Shown: positions 6,053-11,930, counted from the first letter of the stretch. The stretch is 12,212 bases of DNA from Frankiales bacterium (GCA_025965495.1 JAOPWW010000312.1:1-12212); one strand, 5' to 3'. Numbers and translations are program-made. Notes: generated from the sequence alone by a model not told the origin.

Positions 6053-6448
6053 GTGGGAGCTCTCAACGCCGTCGCCACGGCCGTGCTCGACTGCACCTTC
6101 GGCCTCGCGCCGTCGACCCTGACCGTGGTGCCGAAGGGCCCACCCGTCCTCGTCGAGGGGCAGCTGGCCGCCAGCGTCACGGACTGCGTGCCGGTCGTGA
6201 ACATCGCCTCGTTCGGGATGTGCAGCAGCCTGGCCAACCCGACCGTCGCGGCCGCGACGTCGGCCGCGTTCGGGGTCCTCACCCCGATGCCCTGCGTCCC
6301 CGTCACCCCCGGCCCCTGGCAGCCGGGGGCGCCCGTCACGCTCGTGTCCGGCACGGCCGCGCTGACAGCCGGCTCGTTGCTCCCGTGCGCCTGGGGCGGC
6401 GTCATCAGCCTCGCGACGCCTCAGAGCACGCGCACCTTCAGCGGCTGA
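6053..6448 (+). CDS. DUF4280 / PAAR-like protein
   Basis: A 131-residue protein matching the PAAR-like DUF4280 pattern. It has an early Cys-containing start (LDCTFGLAPSTLTVVP), then VTDCVPVVNIASFGMCSSLANPTVAAAT, PMPCVPVTPGPWQPG, and SLLPCAWGGVISLATPQ. Cysteines are at 14, 45, 57, 81 and 112. PAAR and PAAR-like proteins form the sharpened tip on the spike of contractile injection systems (type VI secretion, extracellular contractile injection systems, phage-like particles), often binding a metal through His/Cys. GTG at 6053 has GGAGG 7 bases upstream. No sheath, tube, baseplate, LysM, ATPase or obvious effector gene lies within this window. It is therefore either an orphan tip protein, part of a system encoded elsewhere, or co-opted. 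No C-terminal toxin extension is present. Confidence 0.82.
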   Translation: MGALNAVATAVLDCTFGLAPSTLTVVPKGPPVLVEGQLAASVTDCVPVVNIASFGMCSSLANPTVAAATSAAFGVLTPMPCVPVTPGPWQPGAPVTLVSGTAALTAGSLLPCAWGGVISLATPQSTRTFSG

Positions 6449-6471
6449 TCCTGTCCCGACGGCCACGGACC

Positions 6472-6477
6472 TAGCCT
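6472..6477 (+). promoter_or_regulatory. Leaderless-type -10 element before the 113-residue gene
   Basis: TAGCCT ends 6 bases before the ATG at 6484, and there is no ribosome-binding purine run between. That spacing would place transcription initiation at the start codon itself, as in leaderless actinobacterial mRNAs. No clear -35 is seen. Confidence 0.45.
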
Positions 6478-6483
6478 CTGCCC

Positions 6484-6825
6484 ATGGCCACCGTCCTCAG
6501 CGTCCGCGACCGGGTCAAGCGCCAGGTCACCGCTCTCGAACCGGTGCGCCTCAAGCAGGCGACCGTCAACGACATCTCGTGCTCCGCCGCCCTGCAGGCC
6601 GCCGGCGAGCTCGGCGCGCGGGCGTTCTCCGTGCCGGTCCGGGTGGTGCGCGAGGAGCACGACGACGTCGTCGTCGTCGGCATCTCGATCAAGGCCGGCG
6701 GCTACGAGAAGCACACGGTGTTCGTCCCGACCACGCCGATCACCAACGACCAGTACGCCGACTACCTCGAGTTCCGCGCGGAGCTCGGACCCGCCGAGGC
6801 CCTCGCGACGGTCCTCGAGGGCTGA
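6484..6825 (+). CDS. Conserved-looking protein of unknown function (113 residues)
   Basis: I do not recognise the family. The protein has 113 residues with no signal peptide or membrane segment. The N-terminal part is basic and helical (VRDRVKRQVTALEPVRLKQ), followed by a Cys/Ala-rich helix (SCSAALQAAGELGARAF). A likely beta-sheet core comes next (VPVRVVREEHDDVVVVGISIK), and an acidic helical end (NDQYADYLEFRAELGPAEALATVLEG). The overall mixed alpha/beta layout suggests a small single-domain soluble protein. ATG at 6484 is supported by a TAGCCT -10 placed for leaderless transcription. It follows the PAAR-like gene by 35 bases on the same strand but appears to have its own promoter. Its stop lies 10 bp from the end of the convergent methyltransferase gene, the gap being a GCCGGCCGGC palindrome. 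A functional link to the PAAR-like protein is possible but unsupported. Confidence 0.75.
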   Translation: MATVLSVRDRVKRQVTALEPVRLKQATVNDISCSAALQAAGELGARAFSVPVRVVREEHDDVVVVGISIKAGGYEKHTVFVPTTPITNDQYADYLEFRAELGPAEALATVLEG

Positions 6826-6835
6826 GCCGGCCGGC

Positions 6836-7642
6836 CTACCGCTTGGTCGCGACGACCTCGAGGTAGGCGACGTCCATGGCGAGGCTGCCGTCGGTGGCCA
6901 CGTCGTGGGCGGCGAAGACGGCGAGCAGCTCGGCCGCGAGCGCGACCGACCCCTCGTCCCCGGCGGCCGTGAACGCGGCCATGGTGGGCCCGTACCAGGT
7001 GCGGAAGTAGGCGAGGCAGGCGTCCGTGGACGGGAAGCGGAACGCGCAGGTCTGCCGGGTCAGGCTCTGGACCGTGCACCCGTCGCCGAGCAGGGCGCGT
7101 ACCCGGGCCTCGTCGCCCCAGGACACCGCCGGGACCAGGCCGACCGGTCCGGGGACGTGGCGACCGACGGCCCGGAACATGTCACCGATCATGCTGTCGG
7201 GCGCCCAGTTGGCCATCCCGATCCGCCCGCCGGGGCGGCACACGCGGACCAGCTCCCGACCGACCGCCTCCTGGTCCGGCGCGAACATCGCGCCGATCGT
7301 GGACATCACGACGTCGAACGCGCCGTCGTCGTACGGGAGGTGCTGGGCGTCGGCGACCTCCGTGCGGAGCGCGAGCCCGTCCGCGTCCGCCCGGCGCTGC
7401 GTCTCCTGCAGCAGCTCGGGCACGTAGTCCGTCGAGAGCACCTGCGCGAAGCGGCGGGCCGCGCAGAGGGAGGCGTTGCCGTTGCCGGCTGCGACGTCGA
7501 GCACCCGCTCGCCGCTGTGCACGTCGAGGCTCCGGACCAGCGACTCCCCGATCCAGGTGAGCAGGCTGCCGACGCGGCCGTAGTCGCCGAGCCCCCACAC
7601 GACCTGCTGCCGTGCGGTCACCGCGGCGTAGTCGACGGTCAT
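6836..7642 (-). CDS. Class I SAM-dependent methyltransferase
   Basis: Cytoplasmic S-adenosylmethionine-dependent methyltransferase, 268 residues, Rossmann fold of the UbiE/Methyltransf_11 type. Motif I is VLDVAAGNGNAS (48-59). The acidic residue ending strand 2 is Asp72 (STDYVPELL). VADAQHLPYDDGAFDVVMST (97-115, with Asp98) is the classic adenine-side region, and VCRPGGRIGMANW (134-146) is the post-motif strand. The C-terminal part (from about 150) is the substrate region, with FRTWYGPTMAAFTAAG typical of relatives acting on small molecules. ATG at 7642 has a strong GAGGAGG ribosome site. It diverges from the maleylpyruvate-isomerase-family gene across 184 bp that holds a palindrome overlapping its likely promoter. 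The methyl acceptor cannot be predicted. Confidence 0.92.
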   Translation of the reverse strand: MTVDYAAVTARQQVVWGLGDYGRVGSLLTWIGESLVRSLDVHSGERVLDVAAGNGNASLCAARRFAQVLSTDYVPELLQETQRRADADGLALRTEVADAQHLPYDDGAFDVVMSTIGAMFAPDQEAVGRELVRVCRPGGRIGMANWAPDSMIGDMFRAVGRHVPGPVGLVPAVSWGDEARVRALLGDGCTVQSLTRQTCAFRFPSTDACLAYFRTWYGPTMAAFTAAGDEGSVALAAELLAVFAAHDVATDGSLAMDVAYLEVVATKR

Positions 7643-7673
7643 GGTTCCTCCTCGTGCCGTGCAGGACGAGCGG

Positions 7674-7686
7674 ACAGCTCAGCTGT
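7674..7686. promoter_or_regulatory. Perfect 13-bp palindrome (operator candidate) in the methyltransferase upstream region
   Basis: ACAGCT-C-AGCTGT, 6-bp arms around a single central base, 32 bp from the methyltransferase start and about 140 bp from the divergent isomerase-family start. It overlaps the proposed minus-strand -10, as expected for a repressor site. A wider GGACAG/CTGTCC pair (7672-7677 and 7695-7700) surrounds it. No regulator gene is adjacent. Confidence 0.4.
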
Positions 7687-7710
7687 ACGCGCACCTGTCC
7701 TCGAGAGCAA
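7682..7710 (-). promoter_or_regulatory. Candidate promoter for the methyltransferase gene
   Basis: On the minus strand TTGCTC (7710-7705) and TACAGC (7687-7682) are 17 bases apart. Both hexamers are partial matches, but spacing and distance (about 33 bases of leader) fit. The -10 lies inside the ACAGCT palindrome. Confidence 0.3.
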
Positions 7711-7826
7711 GGCGCACGCGTCGTGCTCCTCCCGAGCCCCGTCGGTGCCCGTCGTCGATCTCGGCCCGTGCCGTTCGTCGTACGAGGGACAGGGACCGCC
7801 TGGTCCACGCAGCAGAGACGAGCCTC

Positions 7827-8456
7827 ATGGCCGACGACGCCACGACCTGGTCGCTCATCCACGCCGGGCGCACCAGCCTGGCCTCCACCGTCGCGGAGCT
7901 GACACCCGAGCAGTGGAGGACGCCATCCCTCTGCGCGGGCTGGACCGTCGGTGCGCTCGCCGCGCACCTGCTGGCCAGCGCCGAGCAGACACCCGGGCGG
8001 TTCCTCGCGGGGATGGTGACGAGCGGGTTCCGGTTCGGCGCACTGATGGAGCGCGACATCGCGGCGCGGGCGGCGCTCACCCCTGAGCAGGTGGCCGACC
8101 GGCTCCTGCTGCGCACCACGACGACGAACAAGCCGCCGGCACCCGCTGTCGCCATGCTCGGCGAGGTCGTCGTGCACAGCGAGGACCTGCGCCGTCCGCT
8201 CGGCCTGCCCGGACGGGTCGACAAGGACGCCGCCGACCTCTGCCTGGACATGTACAGCAGAGCGAACGTGCCGGTCGGCGGCAAGCGGCGCATCGCCGGT
8301 CTGCGGCTGGTCAGCACCGACACCGCGTGGTCCTGCGGCGACGGCCCGGACGTCACCGGCCCGGCCACGTCGCTCCTGCTGGCGATGACCGGCCGCTCGG
8401 CGGGCCTGTCCGACCTGACCGGTGAGGGGGTGCCGGCGCTGCGCGCGCGGCTCTGA
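7827..8456 (+). CDS. Maleylpyruvate isomerase family (mycothiol-dependent/DinB-fold) protein
   Basis: A 209-residue four-helix-bundle (DinB-like, MDMPI) protein. The N-terminal WSLIHAGRTSLASTVAELTPEQWRTPSLC is broken by the family hallmark CAGWTVGALAAHLL (36-49), with metal-binding His47. EVVVHSEDLRRPLG (113-126) carries the other ligands, Glu113 and His117. Relatives are metal enzymes using mycothiol, the actinobacterial thiol, for isomerisation or conjugation; a few are regulators or of unknown activity. The C-terminal domain ends GPATSLLLAMTGRSAGLSDLTGEGVPALRARL, the usual MDMPI-C end, read in parts over 178-209. ATG at 7827 gives the normal family N-terminus; upstream in-frame starts would add non-homologous arginine-rich residues. 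The ribosome site is weak. A hairpin directly after the stop separates it from the convergent ABM gene. Confidence 0.88.
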   Translation: MADDATTWSLIHAGRTSLASTVAELTPEQWRTPSLCAGWTVGALAAHLLASAEQTPGRFLAGMVTSGFRFGALMERDIAARAALTPEQVADRLLLRTTTTNKPPAPAVAMLGEVVVHSEDLRRPLGLPGRVDKDAADLCLDMYSRANVPVGGKRRIAGLRLVSTDTAWSCGDGPDVTGPATSLLLAMTGRSAGLSDLTGEGVPALRARL

Positions 8457-8463
8457 CGGTCCG

Positions 8464-8484
8464 GCTGCGAGACGGCGTCGCAGC
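8464..8484. terminator. Bidirectional terminator-like hairpin between convergent genes
   Basis: GCTGCGA (8464-8470) pairs perfectly with TCGCAGC (8478-8484) around a 7-base loop. An outer CTGAC (8453-8457) can also pair with GTCAG (8485-8489), leaving a bulge. It fills the 29-bp gap between the isomerase-family and ABM gene ends. No T-run follows, as is common in high-GC actinomycetes. Confidence 0.6.
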
Positions 8485-8485
8485 G

Positions 8486-8773
8486 TCAGGGCACGGGACC
8501 CGCATCGGCGACCGCCAGGTACAGGAACGTCGGTGCCTCGACGCCGGCCTCCCGCCGGACGGCCTCCACCTCGCTGGACTCGAAGAACGCGCGCGCCGCC
8601 TCGTGCGAGGACCAGGTCGCCGTGTGCACGACGAGGTCGCCGTCGTCGACCGCGCGCAGCACCTCGAAGCTGAGCTCGCCGCCGGCGGTCCTCAGCCCTG
8701 CGGCCGCGTCGAAGCGGGCCTTCCACCGCTCGTACTGCGCCACCTTGTGGACCACGATCACCCGGTCTGCCAC
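8486..8773 (-). CDS. ABM-fold (antibiotic biosynthesis monooxygenase-like) small protein
   Basis: A dimeric alpha+beta barrel (ferredoxin-like) protein of 95 residues from the chosen GTG. It opens with VIVVHKVAQYERWKARFDAA, contains FEVLRAVDDGDLVVHTATWSSHEAARAFFES, and ends in TFLYLAVADAG (described in parts). The KVAQYERWKARFD helix and ATW..HEAARAF are typical of ABM/DUF1330-like relatives, which act as cofactorless monooxygenases, heme-degrading enzymes or binding proteins. No heme-ligand signature is recognised. The start GTG at 8773 has AGGGGG four bases upstream. An ATG at 8803 would add 10 low-complexity residues and lacks a ribosome site, but it cannot be excluded. It is convergent with the isomerase-family gene and divergent from a second ABM-fold gene. 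Confidence 0.78.
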   Translation of the reverse strand: MADRVIVVHKVAQYERWKARFDAAAGLRTAGGELSFEVLRAVDDGDLVVHTATWSSHEAARAFFESSEVEAVRREAGVEAPTFLYLAVADAGPVP

Positions 8774-8873
8774 TCGTCCCCCTGCGCTCGGCGTCGTCGT
8801 CATGGCAGCACAGCAGGGCGCCCGTGGGGCCGCCTTGCCCTCGCCACGCGCGTCGCGCGCACCGGCGTGCGAT

Positions 8874-8887
8874 CGTCGGCACCGACG
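8874..8887. promoter_or_regulatory. Inverted repeat between the two ABM-fold genes
   Basis: CGTCGG-CA-CCGACG, perfect 6-bp arms around two bases, centred 32 bp before the ATG at 8913 and about 107 bp from the divergent GTG at 8773. It is a plausible operator for the plus-strand gene. The remaining intergenic bases are GC-rich with no clear promoter. Confidence 0.35.
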
Positions 8888-8912
8888 TACCAGCGCTCAG
8901 CGGAGGAGCCCC

Positions 8913-9206
8913 ATGACGATCACTGCCCTGCTCGAGCTCACGCTCACGGCTGCAGCCGTGGCCGACGCCCCTCGGGTCCTGACCGAGACGCTCACGGCCA
9001 CGCGCGCGTTCGAGGGCAACGAAGGCGTCGAGGTCCTGCACGACGTGGCCGACCCGACCCACGTGGTCGTGGTCGAGCGGTGGGCCTCGCTCGCTCACGA
9101 CGACGCCTACCGGGCGTGGCGGGCGACGCCGGAGGGGGCCTCCGAGCTGGGCACGCTGCTCGCCGAGCCGCCCCGCCTGACACGCTGGGAGCCCTCCGCG
9201 AGCTGA
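8913..9206 (+). CDS. ABM-domain putative quinol monooxygenase
   Basis: A 97-residue single-domain protein of the antibiotic biosynthesis monooxygenase fold, likely cytoplasmic and dimeric. It reads MTITALLELTLTAAAV, then RAFEGNEGVEVLHDVADP, then HVVVVERWASLAHDDAYRAW and a C-terminal helix RATPEGASELGTLLAEPP. The TRAFEGNEG...V..D..DP..VVVVERWAS..AYRAWR pattern is characteristic of the YgiN/ABM group, whose members oxidise quinols or aromatic polyketides without cofactors, or protect against such compounds. ATG at 8913 has a strong GGAGGAG five bases upstream. It is divergent from another protein of the same fold but not very similar to it. A hairpin follows the stop immediately. No biosynthetic cluster surrounds it, so a detoxification role is more likely than antibiotic synthesis; this is inference. 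Confidence 0.85.
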   Translation: MTITALLELTLTAAAVADAPRVLTETLTATRAFEGNEGVEVLHDVADPTHVVVVERWASLAHDDAYRAWRATPEGASELGTLLAEPPRLTRWEPSAS

Positions 9207-9226
9207 CCCACGGACGACGTCGTGGG
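9207..9226 (+). terminator. Terminator-like hairpin after the ABM gene
   Basis: CCCACG (9207-9212) pairs with CGTGGG (9221-9226) around an 8-base loop, starting at the base after the stop codon. No T-run. The rest of the 118-bp gap up to 9324 holds only a GC-rich stretch with three tandem CGAGGG units (9262-9279). Confidence 0.45.
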
Positions 9227-9324
9227 CCACTACCGGCCACTGCCGTCACGGGGACGGAGCACGAGGGCGAGGGCGAGGGTCCCCTAGGCCGACGCGTCCG
9301 GCGGGAGGTCGACTGCCGCAGCGG

Positions 9325-9783
9325 TCACTCCTCGGCCGGGTCCGCCTCGGTGTGGACAGCTCCGAGGGTCCGCAGGTCCCTGGGCTCGCTCTGCACCCCG
9401 AACGACCTCGTCTCGCCGTCGTCCAGGATCGTGAACCAGACGACCGTCCCCGTGGTCGTGTCCGCTCCGGCCGGTGCGCCTGCCGGCGCTCCGTGGTGCG
9501 TCGTGAACTTGCCGCGGAGCTGCACGAGGTAGACGGACTGCCCTCCGTCGGCGCTGAGGATCCGGGCGCCGGACATCAGCCGGTCCGCTCGCCCGTCCGT
9601 CGTCCTCACCCACTCGACGCTGTCCGGCCGGGGATCGCCGTTGAGGGCGGCGACACGGAGGGCCGCTGCTCGGAGCCGGGCGGCGTCGAGGGTCGTGTAG
9701 TTCCGTGGAGCCTCGTCCGGCCGCATCCCGGCGCGCACGCCCACGAGGGCGAACACCGCCTGAGCGGCTTCCGGCGACCTCAC
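9325..9783 (-). CDS. Downstream part of a stop-interrupted protein frame
   Basis: I do not recognise the family. From a GTG at 9783 this is 152 residues: helix-forming start (RSPEAAQAVFALVGVRAGM), an Ala/Arg-rich helix (LDAARLRAAALRVAALNGD), a beta-rich region (VEWVRTTDGRADRLMSGARIL; QSVYLVQLRGKF), a GAPAGAPAGA linker and VVWFTILDDGETRSFGV near the end. The GTG has no ribosome site. The same frame continues 29 codons further upstream without any start codon, with G/C at 25 of 29 third positions, up to a TAA at 9873-9871. That TAA ends the upstream 114-residue protein, so this is most likely the extracytoplasmic C-terminal two thirds of one gene broken by a nonsense change or a sequencing error. 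Translation as a separate protein is possible but poorly supported. Confidence 0.5.
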   Translation of the reverse strand: MRSPEAAQAVFALVGVRAGMRPDEAPRNYTTLDAARLRAAALRVAALNGDPRPDSVEWVRTTDGRADRLMSGARILSADGGQSVYLVQLRGKFTTHHGAPAGAPAGADTTTGTVVWFTILDDGETRSFGVQSEPRDLRTLGAVHTEADPAEE

Positions 9784-9870
9784 GTCGAGGTACCGCCCTG
9801 GCCCAGCGTTGCGACCGAGGACGAGGCACCTGCCGGCGTACGCCTCGGCCCGCTCTGTCGTGTGGTCGCT

Positions 9871-10215
9871 TTAGGTCAGCGTGATCGTGACCGGAAGGCC
9901 GTCCTGGTTCGGGCACCCGGGGATCGGTAGCTGTTCCTGTGCCACCCGGTCGGTCGCGTCGACCACGTCGGCGATCAGCGCGCGGTCGTGCGTGGCGCGG
10001 CAGATGCCGTTGGGCACCCCGACGCAGGCCTCGAGGGTGAGAGCGCCGGGCGTGAGGAAGGCGGTGTCGCTGTGCCGGACCGGCGCGGGGGATCTCGACG
10101 CGGGCCTGTCGGTCCCGAGCGCCCAGCCCCCGCCGGCGAGCACCACAGCGGCGACGGCTGCACCCGCGCCAGCCCACACGTGCCGGGCCCTTCGCGGGGG
10201 ACGCGGACCAGTCAC
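9871..10215 (-). CDS. Membrane-anchored or secreted protein, N-terminal part, truncated by in-frame TAA
   Basis: A 114-residue protein of unknown family. A basic start (TGPRPPRRARHVW) precedes one hydrophobic segment (AGAGAAVAAVVLAGGGWAL, about residues 15-33), then an extracytoplasmic stretch with cysteines at 64, 72 and 101. The segment is an uncleaved anchor or a signal sequence. There is no lipobox Cys directly after it. The start is GTG at 10215. A TAGCCT -10 seven bases upstream and no purine-rich site suggest leaderless transcription. The TAA stop at 9873-9871 is followed by a further 181 open codons in the same frame, so the functional product was probably 295 or so residues. It lies downstream of the SDR gene, separated by a strong hairpin. 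Confidence 0.6.
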   Translation of the reverse strand: MTGPRPPRRARHVWAGAGAAVAAVVLAGGGWALGTDRPASRSPAPVRHSDTAFLTPGALTLEACVGVPNGICRATHDRALIADVVDATDRVAQEQLPIPGCPNQDGLPVTITLT

Positions 10216-10222
10216 AGAGGGG

Positions 10223-10228
10223 AGGCTA
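10223..10228 (-). promoter_or_regulatory. Leaderless-type -10 element for the membrane-anchored protein
   Basis: TAGCCT on the minus strand (10228-10223), 7 bases before the GTG at 10215. It is the same hexamer and nearly the same spacing as before the 113-residue gene at 6484. No clear -35. Confidence 0.4.
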
Positions 10229-10276
10229 GGCCGGCTCGGGGACCTGCTGCCCCGGTCCGGACCAGACCTCGCGGGA

Positions 10277-10303
10277 CCTCAGCGGCCGAGCCGAGCGCTG
10301 AGG
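10277..10303 (-). terminator. Terminator-like hairpin after the SDR gene
   Basis: CCTCAGCG (10277-10284) and CGCTGAGG (10296-10303) form a perfect 8-bp stem with an 11-base loop, beginning one base after the SDR stop codon on the minus strand. No T-run follows. Its position and stem strength make it the best terminator candidate in the window. Confidence 0.6.
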
Positions 10304-10304
10304 C

Positions 10305-11054
10305 CTACGCCCAGAGCGCTCCCGGGCGTCCGCCGTCGAGCGTGACCACGGCGCCGTTCGCGGCCGCCGCGCGCGGGGAGGCGAGGAAAGCCACGACGCC
10401 GGCGACGTCGTCTGCGGTGACCGGCCGACCGAGGCTGTTCTGGGCAGCCTTCTCCAGGTAGGCGGGGTCGTCCGCCACGCGTTCCGTGACGGTCAGACCC
10501 GGGTGCACGCAGGTGACGGTGACGCCCCGGGGGCCGAGCTCGTCGGCCAGGTTCTTCGTGAGGGCGACGACGGCGATGTTGCGGACCGAGCCCGTGATCG
10601 AGCCGGTGGCCCGGGCGTTCATGCCGCTCACGTTGACCACCCGGCCCCCGCCGTCGCGCTCGAGGTAGAGCGCGGCGGCGCGGACGACGCGCAGGTAGCC
10701 CAGCGCTTTCGTGTCGAGCTGCAGCAGGAAGTCGTCGTCGTCCAGGTCGCTCAGGCCCGCCGGCGGTCCGGGTCGCGCTCGTGGCGCCGCGGCGTTCACC
10801 ACGACGTCGAGCCCACCGAGTTCCGCGGCAGCTGCCTCGACCGCTGCCCGGACGGCGACGTCGTCGGTCGTGTCGGCGGTCAGCGTGAGCGTCCCGGGCC
10901 CGGTGAGCACGGCGGCAGCCGCGAGGGCATCGACGTCACGGCCGAGCAGGGCGACCCGCGCCCCCTCGGCCGCGAGGGCCCGCCCCACCGCCAGGCCGAT
11001 GCCCCTGCTACCGCCCGTGACGAGGGCGCGTGCGCCGGCGAGTCCGAGGTCCAT
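10305..11054 (-). CDS. SDR-fold protein lacking the catalytic Tyr and Lys
   Basis: Short-chain dehydrogenase/reductase fold, 249 residues (normal for classical SDRs). The nucleotide-binding motif TGGSRGIG (13-20) is intact, as are the Asp-containing DTTDD (61-65), the NAAA (87-90) equivalent of the NAG motif, and Ser143 in NVSGMNA. Where the active-site YxxxK is expected, directly before AVVALTKNLADELGPRGV, the sequence reads GSVRN: Gly155 replaces Tyr and Asn159 replaces Lys. The PG motif (HPGLTVT, 184-190) and the C-terminal VTLDGG are normal. It should still bind NAD(P) but is unlikely to be a classical dehydrogenase. ATG at 11054 lacks an obvious ribosome site. It starts 48 bases after the FMN-barrel gene on the same strand, so cotranscription is likely, and a hairpin follows its stop. 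Confidence 0.88.
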   Translation of the reverse strand: MDLGLAGARALVTGGSRGIGLAVGRALAAEGARVALLGRDVDALAAAAVLTGPGTLTLTADTTDDVAVRAAVEAAAAELGGLDVVVNAAAPRARPGPPAGLSDLDDDDFLLQLDTKALGYLRVVRAAALYLERDGGGRVVNVSGMNARATGSITGSVRNIAVVALTKNLADELGPRGVTVTCVHPGLTVTERVADDPAYLEKAAQNSLGRPVTADDVAGVVAFLASPRAAAANGAVVTLDGGRPGALWA

Positions 11055-11102
11055 GCGGCAGAGCGTCGCACGCTGGGCCCGTGGACCTGACCTGCCCGCG
11101 GT

Positions 11103-11726
11103 TCACGCGTCGCGTCCCGCGCTGGACCGCAGCTGGCGGACCTCCTCGCGCAGGCGCGCCACCTCCTCGTGCAGCGGCGCGAGCTCGGCTGCGGTGTAGC
11201 GGGGCGTGATGTGCTGAGGGCAGTTCCAGTCCCAGCCCTGCACCTGCACGCGGATGACGCGCTCGACCGTGGCCCGTCCGTCCGGCACGACCAGCTGGTC
11301 CACGAACCCCGACGGGTCCCCGTCGCGGACGTCCCGCACCTCGGCAGTCCCGAGGACCTTGAGCCGCAGCGCGTGCGCCTGGTCGAGGAACAGCAACGAG
11401 ACACGCGGCCTCGTCAGCAGGTTGCCGACCGACAGGTACTGCCGGTTGCCCCGGACGTCGGCCCAGGCCAGTGCGGCGCCGCCGTCGAGCACCCGGACGA
11501 AGCCGGGGGGGCCGCCGCGGTGCTGCACGTAGGGCCAACCGCTCTCGCCGACCGTGGCGAGGAAGAAGGTGTCGCGCTCGGCGATGAAGTCCGCCTCGTC
11601 CCCACCCAGCACGTCGCCCTGGTCGGACCCGGCGGTGTAGCGCGCCAGCACGTCGCGGCTGCCGTACCGCTCCTGCGCGTCCTCGACGGACGGGGTCGTC
11701 AAGCGGCTGAGGTAGGCGTGCGGCAC
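11103..11726 (-). CDS. Pyridoxamine 5'-phosphate oxidase family (FMN split-barrel) protein
   Basis: A 207-residue split-barrel flavoprotein-type fold. Family-like segments include MPHAYLSRLTTPSVEDAQ at the start, FLATVGESGWPYVQHRGGPPGF (55-76, in parts), LAWADVRGNRQYLSVGNL (87-103), RVSLLFLD (108-115) and DWNCPQHITPRY (167-178). These match a subfamily annotated as PNPOx-like, presumed FMN- or F420-linked oxidoreductases acting in the cytoplasm; the true substrate is unknown, and a vitamin B6 role is not implied. The end (ELAPLHEEVARLREEVRQLR) is a short coiled coil. GTG at 11726 is chosen because GGAAGG lies 5 bases upstream and the protein then begins as its relatives do; a GTG at 11759 would add 11 residues without a ribosome site. 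The SDR gene follows it. Confidence 0.87.
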   Translation of the reverse strand: MPHAYLSRLTTPSVEDAQERYGSRDVLARYTAGSDQGDVLGGDEADFIAERDTFFLATVGESGWPYVQHRGGPPGFVRVLDGGAALAWADVRGNRQYLSVGNLLTRPRVSLLFLDQAHALRLKVLGTAEVRDVRDGDPSGFVDQLVVPDGRATVERVIRVQVQGWDWNCPQHITPRYTAAELAPLHEEVARLREEVRQLRSSAGRDA

Positions 11727-11930
11727 GGCGGACCTTCCGGAGCAGGGAACGGCGGACACGATCGCCGGGACATGACGCAGCCCGCGCAGTGTGCTCGCCC
11801 TGCACCAGGAGGACCAGGGCAGCCGGCCCGCCCGGTCGGCGGTGCACTCTCCCCGAGGGCACTCCCCGATCCAGCCGGCAGCGGAGCCGCGGACCGCCGG
11901 TCGAGGCAGGGGCGGCGGAGACGGTCTCGT

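Noticed and set aside
4830..6825. Idea of a contractile injection system or secretion island around the PAAR-like gene
   Set aside because: None of the neighbouring genes encodes a sheath, tube, baseplate, ATPase or toxin. Only the tip-like protein is present.
6826..6835. GCCGGCCGGC self-complementary decamer between two convergent genes
   Set aside because: It has no loop for a terminator hairpin, and such palindromes are frequent at this GC content.
7182..9230. 682-codon open frame on the minus strand spanning several genes
   Set aside because: It crosses four well-supported genes and a terminator hairpin, and is low-complexity Arg/Gly/Pro. Lack of stops is expected at this GC content.
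9262..9279. Three tandem CGAGGG units
   Set aside because: Only 18 bp, in a short GC-rich gap; too little to call a functional repeat.
6836..11726. Idea of a biosynthetic gene cluster (methyltransferase, ABM proteins, SDR, FMN barrel)
   Set aside because: The genes are on mixed strands in separate small units with no scaffold-building enzyme (PKS, NRPS, terpene synthase, precursor peptide) and no dedicated regulator.
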